Assembly: GCF_020544465.1 (NCBI RefSeq)
Contig: NZ_CP066126.1
Location: 1,550,001 to 1,614,000 of the forward strand
DNA from: Chromobacterium rhizoryzae
GTDB taxonomy: Bacteria > Pseudomonadota > Gammaproteobacteria > Burkholderiales > Chromobacteriaceae
Length of the DNA stretch: 64,000 nucleotides
Reading direction: 5' to 3'
The notes beneath the pieces were generated by a model. It made no database searches and was not told where the DNA came from. It was given only the letters and a program-made list of their open reading frames with translations. The position numbers were made by a program, and so were the translations under genes. Below are positions 16,052 through 24,083 of the stretch, one piece after another. The first letter of the stretch is position 1; every line of letters starts with the position of its first letter.

Positions 16052-17401
16052 ATGTCGCTGAGAACATGGCTGAGCTGGCTGCGTGCGCAGCCGGAGGCGC
16101 CGGTGGACAAGAACCAGGAGGAAATCAACGCCAGCTACCGCCATTGGCGCCTCCACATCATGTTGGGCTTGTACGCCGGCTACGCCGTCTACTATTTCAC
16201 CCGCCGCAGTTTCAATTCCATCCTGCCGGCGATGCTGGACGATCTGGGCTGGGAGCGGGCCGCCGGCGGCGCCATCCTGTCGATGTTCTACATCGTCTAC
16301 GGCGTGTCGCGCTTCGTGTCCGGCATGATGAGCGACTTCGCCAATCCGCGTTACTTCATGGGCCTGGGCCTGATCGCCACCGGCGTCATCAACATCCTGT
16401 TCGGCTTCAGCAGCAGCTTGCTGGCCTTCACCGCGCTGTGGACGCTGAACGCCTTCTTCCAGGGCTGGGGCTGGCCGCCGTGCGCCAAGTTGATGACGGC
16501 CTGGTACTCGCGCAACGAGCGCGGTTTCTGGTGGGCGATCTGCAATACCTCGCACAATGTCGGCGGCGCGCTGATTCCCTTGCTGGCGGGCGCCTTGGCG
16601 ATGGCCTACGGCTGGCGCTACGGCATGATCGTGCCGGGGGTGATCGGCATCGCCGTCGGCCTGTTGCTGTGCGTCCGCCTGCGCGATCGGCCGGCGTCCA
16701 TGGGTCTGCCGACGGTGGGGGCCTGGCGGCGGGACGAACTGGAGCTGGAGCAGGAGAGGAATAGCGCCAAGCTGCCGATGTGGCAGGTATTGCGGCGTTA
16801 TGTGTTCGGCAACCGCTTCATCTGGCTGCTGGCCGCGTCTTATCTATTCGTCTATGTGGTGCGCATCGGCATCAACGATTGGGGCAACAAATTTCTGCAG
16901 GAGCAGCACGGTTACGCGTTGCTGAAGGCCAACTCGGCGATTTTCTGGCTGGAGGTGGGCGGCTTCATCGGCACCATCGTCGCCGGCTGGGGCTCGGACC
17001 GTTTTTTCCGCGGCAACCGGGTGCCGATGAATATCATCTTCACCCTGGGCATCCTGCTGTCGGTGCTACTGCTGTGGACCTTGCGGGTGGATCACTACCT
17101 GTTGATCGCCGGCAGTTTCTTCTTCATCGGTTTCTTTATTTTCGGCCCGCAGATGCTGATAGGCATGGCGGCGGCCGAGGCCGCGCACAAGGAGTCGGCG
17201 GGCGCGGCCACCGGTTTCGTCGGCGTGTTCGGCTATCTGGGGGCGGCGCTGTCCGGCTACCCGCTGGCCAAGGTGACCGACGCCTGGGGCTGGGACGGGT
17301 TTTTCCTGGCCTTGTCCGTGACCACCATGCTGTCCGCCGTCTTGCTGCTGCCCCTGCTGGGGCAGCGCAAGCGGGTCAAGCTGGCGGATGAGTGGATCTG
17401 A
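16052..17401 (+). CDS. MFS transporter of the organophosphate:phosphate antiporter family (UhpC/UhpT/GlpT-like)
   Basis: A 449-residue protein with about twelve membrane segments. The N-terminal half has YAGYAVYYFTRRSFN and the signature NAFFQGWGWPPCAKLMTAWYS, found in UhpC/UhpT/PgtP-type proteins that exchange sugar phosphates, glycerol phosphate or phosphoglycerate for phosphate. The basic RR pair in the first segment is conserved in this family. No two-component genes are adjacent, so a UhpC-type sensor role is not supported. It ends three bases before the convergent mocR gene. Confidence 0.85.
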   Translation: MSLRTWLSWLRAQPEAPVDKNQEEINASYRHWRLHIMLGLYAGYAVYYFTRRSFNSILPAMLDDLGWERAAGGAILSMFYIVYGVSRFVSGMMSDFANPRYFMGLGLIATGVINILFGFSSSLLAFTALWTLNAFFQGWGWPPCAKLMTAWYSRNERGFWWAICNTSHNVGGALIPLLAGALAMAYGWRYGMIVPGVIGIAVGLLLCVRLRDRPASMGLPTVGAWRRDELELEQERNSAKLPMWQVLRRYVFGNRFIWLLAASYLFVYVVRIGINDWGNKFLQEQHGYALLKANSAIFWLEVGGFIGTIVAGWGSDRFFRGNRVPMNIIFTLGILLSVLLLWTLRVDHYLLIAGSFFFIGFFIFGPQMLIGMAAAEAAHKESAGAATGFVGVFGYLGAALSGYPLAKVTDAWGWDGFFLALSVTTMLSAVLLLPLLGQRKRVKLADEWI

Positions 17402-17404
17402 GGC

Positions 17405-18799
17405 TCAGCGGACGTTGGCCGGGCTGAGCAGCTCGGCCAGCAGGGGGACGCCGGAGCGGTGTTGCAGCGGATCGAAGAAGCTGAAGTTCAAGCGCATCGC
17501 GTTGCCGGTGTCCTGTCCCGGGGTGTGGAACATCTGGGACGGCGCGAAGTGCAGCCCCTGTTGCATCGCCATCGGCAGCAGGCGGCGGCAGTCGACGCCG
17601 GGCGGCAGCTCCACCCACAGGAAGTAGCCGCCCTGCGGCCGGGCCATCCGGCAGTCGGCCGGGAAGTGGGCGGAGATCTGCTGTTGCAGCGCGGCCAGAT
17701 TGTTTTGCAGACGCTGGCGCAACAGGCTGAGCATGTCCTCGTGATGGCCGCCGGCCAGCAAGCGCGCCAGCGCCATCTGGCTGGGCAGCGGGGTGGCCAG
17801 CGAGCTGCACAGCTTGAGGCCCAGAATGCTGTCGCGGAAGCGTCCGGCGGCGATCCAGCCCACGCGATAGCCGGGGGCCAGCGATTTGCTGAAGGAGGAA
17901 CAGTGCAGCACGCTGCCGCGCTGATCGAAAGCCTTGAGCGGCAAGGGCGCGCCTTCGCCGAAGTACAGCTCGCGATAGGTGTCGTCCTCGATGATGGGCA
18001 CGCGGTGGCGTTCCGCCAGTGCCAGCAGCGCGGCTTTTTGCGAATCGCTCATCACCTGGCCGGTGGGGTGCTGGAAATTGGGCATGGCGATGATGCCGGC
18101 CGGCTGGTGCTGGATCAGCAGCGCTTCCAGCCGCTCCAGGTCCAGCGGCTGCCCCGGCGGACAGTTGAAGCCGACGGCGCGCAGTTCCAGGTGTTCCAGT
18201 TGTTCGAAGATGGGCGGGAAAGCCGGGGTGATCACCAGCATGCAGTCGCTGCCGCTGAGGCGGGCCACCGAGCGGATCGCCAGGTTCAGCGCCTCCATGC
18301 CGCCGCAGGTGATCAGCATTTCCTCGCCGTCCAGCTCCACGCCCTGGGCGAGATAGCGCAGCGCCAGTTCTCGGCGCAGCCCCTCGTAGCCCTCGCTGTC
18401 GGTGCTGGACAAGGCGTAGCGGTAATCGCTGAGCGCGCGGGTCAGCGCGCGGGTCAGCGGCGTGGTGTTGATCAACACCGGGTTCATGAACGGGCAGCCC
18501 CAGGGCATGGGCAGCGCCATGGTCAGGTGCTCGGCGCGGAACTCGCCCGGGTGGTCCGGCAGCGGCGGCGATTGGCGCAGCGACAGCGAAGACAGGCCCA
18601 GCACCCGGAAACCGGAGCGGGGCAGGGACTCGATCAGGCCTTGTTTCTCCAGCTCGGCGTAAGCGCGTTGGGCGGTGGTGATGCTGACCTTGTGGTCCAG
18701 GCATAGCTTGCGCAGCGAAGGCATGCGATCGCCGGGGCGCAGATGGCCTTGCTCGATGGCATGGCGAAAGCGCTGGCTCAGTTGACTGGTCTTGCTCAT
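17405..18799 (-). CDS. MocR-type regulator (GntR DNA-binding plus aminotransferase-like domain)
   Basis: A 464-residue protein. It has a GntR winged helix at residues 1-75 (GHLRPGDRMPSLRKLCLDHKV, then TAQRAYAELEKQGLIES) fused to a fold-type I aminotransferase domain. The PLP-binding Lys lies in SSFSKSLAPGYRVGW, with the cofactor Asp/Tyr region IIEDDTYRELYF. Such proteins sense PLP or amino compounds and usually control a nearby gene. The nearest upstream gene on this strand is ccoG, and the convergent neighbour is the MFS gene. The target is not evident. The start MSKTSQLSQRF is chosen over a longer in-frame extension. Confidence 0.88.
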   Translation of the reverse strand: MSKTSQLSQRFRHAIEQGHLRPGDRMPSLRKLCLDHKVSITTAQRAYAELEKQGLIESLPRSGFRVLGLSSLSLRQSPPLPDHPGEFRAEHLTMALPMPWGCPFMNPVLINTTPLTRALTRALSDYRYALSSTDSEGYEGLRRELALRYLAQGVELDGEEMLITCGGMEALNLAIRSVARLSGSDCMLVITPAFPPIFEQLEHLELRAVGFNCPPGQPLDLERLEALLIQHQPAGIIAMPNFQHPTGQVMSDSQKAALLALAERHRVPIIEDDTYRELYFGEGAPLPLKAFDQRGSVLHCSSFSKSLAPGYRVGWIAAGRFRDSILGLKLCSSLATPLPSQMALARLLAGGHHEDMLSLLRQRLQNNLAALQQQISAHFPADCRMARPQGGYFLWVELPPGVDCRRLLPMAMQQGLHFAPSQMFHTPGQDTGNAMRLNFSFFDPLQHRSGVPLLAELLSPANVR

Positions 18800-18912
18800 T
18801 GTATTCCTGGCGGTTGAGCCGCGGCGGCGTTGCGCCGCGGCATGACTCCTGATGGACTGCCTAGGGCCGCCGACGTTTGCTTGGCGCTGAAAAACATCGG
18901 CGGGTCCTAGAT

Positions 18913-20274
18913 TCATTCGCCGATGAAGCTGGATTTTTCCCTGATCATACTACCGTCATGGCTCAGCGAGCTGACCACGAAGTAGATGTCGTGCGCGCCG
19001 CGGGTGGCGTGCTCGGGCTCGGCCTGCACTCGCACGGTGACGGTCTCGGTGCGGGTGGGCGCGACTTCGACCACCTGGCCCGGCTTGTCCAGCCTCAGGC
19101 TGGGCAGGCCTTCCACCTGGATCTTGAAGCGCTGCGCCTGTTCGCTGGTGTTGATCAGCTTCAGGTTATAGCTGTTTTCCAGCAGACCGTCGTCGGTGGC
19201 GCGCACCAGGACCGCGCGGTCGCGCAGCACGTCCACCTTGAACGGTTTTTTCAGAATCAGCGCGGTGGTGGACAGGGCGATGATGCCGGCCAGCAGGCTG
19301 GAGTAGACGATGACCCGCGGGCGATGGCTGCTGCTGGGGCGTTCCGGCTTGCCGGCGGCTTCCAGCGCGGCGGCGCTGGTGTAGCTGATCAGCCCGCGCG
19401 GCGCATGGATCTTGTCCATTACCTGATCGCAGGCGTCGATACAGGCGGCGCAGCCTATGCACTCGTATTGCAGGCCGTTGCGGATGTCGATGCCGGTGGG
19501 GCAGACCTGGACGCAGATGCCGCAATCGATGCAGCTGCCGCGCGCCTTGTCGGCCGCCTGCTTGCTCTTGCCGCGCGGTTCGCCGCGGCGGTTGTCGTAG
19601 GAGATGATCAGGGTGTCGTTGTCGAACATCGCGCCCTGGAAGCGCGCGTACGGGCACATGTGCAGACAGACCTTCTCGCGCAGCACGCCGGCCAGCAGCC
19701 AGGTGAAACCGCCGTAGAACAGGATCCAGAAGCTTTCCCACGGGCCGTAGGCCAGGCTGGGCGCGGCGGCGGCCAGCTCGCGCACCGGGGTGAAGTAGCC
19801 GACCAGGGTGAAGCCGGTGATCAGCGAGAACAAGCCCATCAGCCCGTGCGACAGCGTCTTGCGCGTGAACTTGTTCACGCTCATCGGCGCCGCGTCCAGT
19901 TTGCGGCGGGCGTTGTGATCGCCCAGGGTCAGCCGTTCTATCCACAACATGATCTGGGTGTAGACTGTCTGCGGACAGCTGTAACCGCACCAGAGCCGGC
20001 CGGCCAACGCGGTCCACAGGAACAGGCCCAGCGCGCAGATCACCAGCAAGGCGGCGAAAAAGATGAAGTCCTGCGGCCAGAAGGTGAGGCCGAAGATCAG
20101 GAAGCGATGTTGTTCCAGATCCAGATGCACAGCCTGCCTGCCGTTCCACTGCAACCAGGGCAGGCCGAAGAACGCCAGTTGGGTAGCGAGAACCATGAAC
20201 ACCCGAACGTTGTTGAAGCGGCCGGTGGTCAGGCGCGGATAGATTTTGATGGGGACGGCTTGCTGGCTAGACAT
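18913..20274 (-). CDS. ccoG: Cytochrome cbb3 oxidase accessory protein CcoG/FixG
   Basis: A 453-residue membrane iron-sulfur protein. Several N-terminal membrane segments (for example FWPQDFIFFAALLVICALGLF) are followed by WCGYSCPQTVYTQ, MCPYARFQGAMFD, and two ferredoxin-like clusters (CIDCGICVQVCP and CIGCAACIDACD). A further membrane segment (IVYSSLLAGIIALSTTALI) and a C-terminal Ig-like periplasmic region follow. It acts in copper delivery/reduction for cbb3 oxidase assembly. The cco structural genes are not in this window. The start MSSQQAVPIKIYPR is chosen over an extended frame. Confidence 0.93.
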   Translation of the reverse strand: MSSQQAVPIKIYPRLTTGRFNNVRVFMVLATQLAFFGLPWLQWNGRQAVHLDLEQHRFLIFGLTFWPQDFIFFAALLVICALGLFLWTALAGRLWCGYSCPQTVYTQIMLWIERLTLGDHNARRKLDAAPMSVNKFTRKTLSHGLMGLFSLITGFTLVGYFTPVRELAAAAPSLAYGPWESFWILFYGGFTWLLAGVLREKVCLHMCPYARFQGAMFDNDTLIISYDNRRGEPRGKSKQAADKARGSCIDCGICVQVCPTGIDIRNGLQYECIGCAACIDACDQVMDKIHAPRGLISYTSAAALEAAGKPERPSSSHRPRVIVYSSLLAGIIALSTTALILKKPFKVDVLRDRAVLVRATDDGLLENSYNLKLINTSEQAQRFKIQVEGLPSLRLDKPGQVVEVAPTRTETVTVRVQAEPEHATRGAHDIYFVVSSLSHDGSMIREKSSFIGE

Positions 20275-20410
20275 GGCAAAATGACCATTGGATGAAAACC
20301 CCTTATTAGTACTGCTTGGGATCGGTACAAACAATGAACAGTTGTCTTTGAAAATGTGTATACAGCGCCGTCTGTCTATATACAGATGCAGGCTTGGGCT
20401 TGAGCGAGGA

Positions 20411-20448
20411 CATGGAAAACCCCAAGTAAAAACAAGGGGTTTTCCATG
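20411..20448. repeat. Perfect 13-base inverted repeat in the ccoG-marC interval
   Basis: CATGGAAAACCCC and its exact complement GGGGTTTTCCATG enclose a 12-base A-rich loop. There is no T run typical of a terminator at this GC content. The 288-base space between ccoG and marC holds no convincing gene. Confidence 0.7.
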
Positions 20449-20562
20449 CGGCGAACGGGCGGAGCCCGGGTCTTGCCCCGCTTTGTCTGGTATTGAACGC
20501 CAGGCGCTGTGCTGATCGCCTCGGCACAATAATCCTGCCGAGTTTGTGGGTTTTTTGGGATT

Positions 20563-21192
20563 TTATCGTGCAAGCTGCGGAAAAAGCCGGTAAATCCCAT
20601 CCACGATGATTTCCACCGACACCGCCGCCAGCAGCATGCCCATCACCCGGTTGACGATGTTGATGCCGGTCTGCCCCAGCAGGCGGGACAAGGGCGAGGC
20701 CAGCACCAGCGCGCCGTAGCAGGTGATGGCCACCAGCAAACTGCTTACCAAAAGGTAAACCACCTGTACCCACGACGAGGCCGTCGTCGCATAGATGATC
20801 ACGGTGGAGATGGTGCCCGGCCCGGTCATCAGCGGGATGGCCAGCGGCACCACGGCGATATTGGTCTTGGTTTCCGCTTCCTCGCGCTCCACCTTGGTGG
20901 TCTTGGTCGGTCCCGGTTTGGCGTTCATCAGCGCGATGGCGATCAGCATCACCAACAGGCCGCCGCCCACCTGGAAAGAGCCGACGCTGATGCCGAGAAA
21001 GCGCAGCAGGGTCTCGCCGACGACGGCGAACAGGCAGAGCACGATGGCCACGGCGATGGCCGTGGTCTTGGCGATCTTCTTGCGCTCCAGCTGATTGGAG
21101 GTGGGCGTCAGGCTGATGAAGATGGGAATGGCGCCCAGCGGATTGACCAGCACCAGCAGCGCGATGAATATTTTTGCGATTTCGACTTCCAT
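20563..21192 (-). CDS. MarC/YhgN-family integral membrane protein
   Basis: About 209 residues with six hydrophobic segments; the conserved first segment reads IALLVLVNPLGAIPIFISLTP and the central one PLAIPLMTGPGTISTVI, both family signatures. The function of MarC proteins is unresolved (the earlier antibiotic-resistance link was withdrawn). The start is uncertain between ATG 21192 (MEVEIAKIF) and ATG 21204 (MIRTMEVEI); an AAAGG lies just upstream of both at poor spacing. Confidence 0.87.
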   Translation of the reverse strand: MEVEIAKIFIALLVLVNPLGAIPIFISLTPTSNQLERKKIAKTTAIAVAIVLCLFAVVGETLLRFLGISVGSFQVGGGLLVMLIAIALMNAKPGPTKTTKVEREEAETKTNIAVVPLAIPLMTGPGTISTVIIYATTASSWVQVVYLLVSSLLVAITCYGALVLASPLSRLLGQTGINIVNRVMGMLLAAVSVEIIVDGIYRLFPQLAR

Positions 21193-21282
21193 GGTTCGGA
21201 TCATACCTTTCGCTGGAGGCCGCCGCATTCAGGCGGGAGACGAGAAGCGTCGACGCCGCGCCACGGCGGCGCGCCGCAAAGC

Positions 21283-21314
21283 AAAAAAACCGGCCGCGCC
21301 AGGCGCAACCGGTT
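21283..21314 (-). terminator. Rho-independent terminator after dapE
   Basis: On the minus strand AACCGG(TT)GCGC, a short loop and GCGC(GG)CCGGTT are followed by a run of T residues, about 20 bases past the dapE stop. Confidence 0.8.
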
Positions 21315-21335
21315 TCAGCATAGCCGGAATTCGGC

Positions 21336-22469
21336 TTAGTCAGTGTTCAGCAGCAGTTCCAGCGTGTGGCGATAGATGGCGGACAAGGGTTCGACATCGG
21401 CCGCCTCTACGCACTCGTTCAGCTTGTGGATGGTGGCGTTGACCGGGCCGAACTCCACCAGCTCGCGCGCGATGCGCTTGATGAAGCGGCCGTCGGAGGT
21501 GCCGCCGGTGGTGGAGAGCTCGGCCCGGCGGCCGGTGGCGTCGGCGATGGCGAGGCCAAGCGCCTCGGTGAGCTGGCCCGGCTGCGTCAGGAAAGGCTGG
21601 CCGGACAATTGCCAGTGCAACTCATAGCCCAGGCCGTGGCGGTCCAGAATGGCGCAGACGCGTTCCTTCAGCGATTCCGCGCTGCTCTCCGGCGAGAAGC
21701 GGAAGTTGAAGCGGATGTCGCAATGGCCGGGGATGATGTTGCTGGCGCCGGTGCCCGCGTGGATGTTGGACACCTGCCAGCTGGTGGGCGGGAAAAAGGC
21801 GTTGCCCTCGTCCCAGCGCGTCTCCGCCAGTTCGGCCAGCGTCGGCGCCATCAGGTGAACCGGGTTCTTGGCCAGGTGCGGATAGGCGATGTGGCCCTGG
21901 ATGCCGTGCACGATCAAATGGCCGGACAGCGAGCCGCGGCGGCCGTTCTTGATGGTGTCGCCCAGCGCCTGGTCCGAGGTGGGCTCGCCGACGATGCAAT
22001 AATCTATGGTTTCGCCGCGCGCCTCCAGCGCGTCCACCACCTTGACGCTGCCGTCCACCGCCACGCCTTCCTCGTCCGAGGTGATCAGGAGGGCGATGGA
22101 GCCGGGGTGTCCGGGATGGCGGGCGACGAAATCTTCGCAGGCGGTGACGAAGGCGGCCAGCGAAGCTTTCATGTCGGCGGCGCCGCGGCCGTAGAGCAGG
22201 CCGTTGCGGATGGTGGGTTCGAAGGGCGGGCTGTCCCATTGCTCCAGCGGGCCGGTTGGCACCACGTCGGTGTGGCCGGCGAAGCAGACCAGCGGAGCTG
22301 CGTCGCCGCGGCGGGCCCAGAAGTTGTCGACCTCGCCGAAACGCATGCGCTCCACGCGAAAGCCTATGGCTTCCAAGCGGGCGATCATCAATTCCTGGCA
22401 GCCCTGGTCGCGCGGGGTGACCGAATCCAGCCGGATCAGCTGCCGCGCCAATTCTAAGGTTGCGCTCAT
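21336..22469 (-). CDS. dapE: Succinyl-diaminopimelate desuccinylase
   Basis: A 377-residue M20-family metallohydrolase of normal length. It hydrolyses N-succinyl-LL-diaminopimelate in lysine and peptidoglycan synthesis. Visible motifs: CFAGHTDVVPTGP (first zinc His and catalytic Asp), YGRGAADMKASLAAF (bridging Asp), ITSDEEGVAVDG (catalytic Glu pair), and STTGGTSDGRFI near the C-terminus. Its start codon overlaps the stop of the Spx/ArsC-like gene by four bases. Confidence 0.96.
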   Translation of the reverse strand: MSATLELARQLIRLDSVTPRDQGCQELMIARLEAIGFRVERMRFGEVDNFWARRGDAAPLVCFAGHTDVVPTGPLEQWDSPPFEPTIRNGLLYGRGAADMKASLAAFVTACEDFVARHPGHPGSIALLITSDEEGVAVDGSVKVVDALEARGETIDYCIVGEPTSDQALGDTIKNGRRGSLSGHLIVHGIQGHIAYPHLAKNPVHLMAPTLAELAETRWDEGNAFFPPTSWQVSNIHAGTGASNIIPGHCDIRFNFRFSPESSAESLKERVCAILDRHGLGYELHWQLSGQPFLTQPGQLTEALGLAIADATGRRAELSTTGGTSDGRFIKRIARELVEFGPVNATIHKLNECVEAADVEPLSAIYRHTLELLLNTD

Positions 22470-22816
22470 TTCAGCAGGCGCTCCGCCCAGTCGGCTTCGA
22501 CGAAGCCGACGCTGATCTTGCCGCCGGCGTCCAGCACCGGGCGCTTGATCACCGAGGGATTGGCCTGCATCAAGGCCAGCGCGGCCGGCAGTTGCTCGGC
22601 GCCGGCCTTGACCTCGTCCGGCAGCGCGCGCCAGGTGGTGCCCTGGCGGTTGATCAGCTTGGCGAGGCCGACCGCGGCGGCCCAGCGCTCCAGGCTGGCG
22701 GCGTCCGCGCCTTGTTTCTTGAAATCATGGAAGTGGTAGTCGAGGCCGTTGTCGCTCAGCCATTGGCGCGCTTTTTTGACGGTGCTGCAATTGGGTATGC
22801 CGTAAAGAGTAATCAT
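22466..22816 (-). CDS. Spx/ArsC (YffB-like) thioredoxin-fold protein
   Basis: A 116-residue ArsC/Spx-family protein. It starts MITLYGIPNCSTVKKARQWL with a single active-site-like Cys10 in NCSTVKKA, and ends in the conserved VIKRPVLDAGGKISVGF segment. YffB-type members are commonly linked to dapE and are not shown to reduce arsenate; a glutathione-dependent reductase role is only proposed. It overlaps dapE (ATGA) and lies eight bases after pilU. Confidence 0.9.
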   Translation of the reverse strand: MITLYGIPNCSTVKKARQWLSDNGLDYHFHDFKKQGADAASLERWAAAVGLAKLINRQGTTWRALPDEVKAGAEQLPAALALMQANPSVIKRPVLDAGGKISVGFVEADWAERLLK

Positions 22817-22824
22817 GGGTGGGT

Positions 22825-23958
22825 TTACAGGTCCAGTTTGATGCTGTCGAAGCTTGGCGGCTCGCCGCCGGCTTGCTTATCGTCGCCGCTCGCCGCTTTT
22901 TCCTTGCTCTGATTGATCAACCAGTACAAGTTGGTGGGCGAGTCGGCGTTTCTCAGGGCCTCGTCCAGGCTGATGCGCCCCGTGCTGTAGAGCCGGTACA
23001 ACGCCTGTTCGAAGGTTTGCGAGCCATCGCTCATGCTGCTTTCGATGGCTTCCTTGATTTTGTCTATCTCTCCGTTTCGGATCAACTCCGAAATGCGCGC
23101 GGTGTTGATCAGGATTTCGATCGCTGGCACCCGGGCGCCGTCCACCGTGGGGATCAGCCGTTGCGAAACCACCGCCTTCAGCGCGGAGGACAGGTCCATC
23201 AGCAAGGCGGCGCGGCTTTCCGCCGGGAAGAAATTGATGACCCGGCTCAGCATGTGATAGCTGTTGTTGCCGTGCAGCGTGGAGATGCACAGATGGCCGG
23301 ACTGGGCGTAGGTCACCGCCTGGGTCAGGGTTTCCGGGTCGCGGATCTCGCCTATCATCAGCACGTCCGGCGCCTCGCGCATCGCGTTTTTCAGCGCGCG
23401 GGCGTAGGAGAGGGTGTCGAAGCCTACTTCGCGCTGGTTGACGATGGACTTGTCGTGGCGGAACAGGAATTCGATCGGGTCCTCCACGGTGAGGATGTGG
23501 CCGCTCATGCTCTGATTGCGGGTTTGCAGCATGGCCGCCACGGTGGAGCTTTTGCCGGAACCGGTGGAGCCGACCACCAGGATCAGGCCGCGCTTGAGCT
23601 TGATCAGTTCGCTGAGCACCGGCGGCAGCTGCAAATGCTCCAGCGACGGAATATTGGGCAGGATGTAGCGCACCACCATGCCCACCGAGCCGCGTTGCCA
23701 GAAGATATTGATGCGGAAACTGCCGAGGCCGGGCACCGGGTGGCCCAGGTTCATTTCGCGTTCCTGTTCGAAGACGCCGATTTCCTCTTCGCTCATCAGG
23801 CTGTAGGCCAGCTGTTTGACCATGTCCGCGGTCAGCGGTTTTTCGTTCATCGGCAGCAGCTCGCCGTTCTGCTTGATCATCGGCGGGGAGAAGCTGGTGA
23901 AGAACAGATCGCTGGCGCGGCGTTCGGCCATCAATTTGAAAAACGGCAGCATCAACAT
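22825..23958 (-). CDS. pilU: Type IV pilus retraction ATPase PilU
   Basis: A 377-residue PilT/PilU-family secretion ATPase. It has the Walker A loop VGSTGSGKSSTVAAML, an Asp box in ILTVEDPIEFLF, Walker B in APDVLMIGEIRDPET, and the His box SGHLCISTLHGNN. The C-terminal extension past the ATPase core (about residue 340 onward) and the start LMLPFFKLMAERRASDLFFTS favour PilU over PilT. It would act with PilT at the inner-membrane base of the pilus machine. pilT is not in the window. Confidence 0.92.
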   Translation of the reverse strand: MLMLPFFKLMAERRASDLFFTSFSPPMIKQNGELLPMNEKPLTADMVKQLAYSLMSEEEIGVFEQEREMNLGHPVPGLGSFRINIFWQRGSVGMVVRYILPNIPSLEHLQLPPVLSELIKLKRGLILVVGSTGSGKSSTVAAMLQTRNQSMSGHILTVEDPIEFLFRHDKSIVNQREVGFDTLSYARALKNAMREAPDVLMIGEIRDPETLTQAVTYAQSGHLCISTLHGNNSYHMLSRVINFFPAESRAALLMDLSSALKAVVSQRLIPTVDGARVPAIEILINTARISELIRNGEIDKIKEAIESSMSDGSQTFEQALYRLYSTGRISLDEALRNADSPTNLYWLINQSKEKAASGDDKQAGGEPPSFDSIKLDL

Positions 23959-24027
23959 AATTGTGCACCCGAAGCGGCAAGGTTTATCAATGGAACGGTT
24001 CTTTTAAAGTGTAGCCGGCCCGCGCCC

Positions 24028-24059
24028 AAAAAAAACGCCGCCCGACAGCGCGGGCGGCG
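24028..24059 (-). terminator. Rho-independent terminator after fadD
   Basis: On the minus strand CGCCGCCCG, a six-base loop and CGGGCGGCG are followed by eight T residues, 25 bases past the fadD stop. Confidence 0.9.
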
Positions 24060-24083
24060 GCGATTTCATGGCGTCCGCATGGA

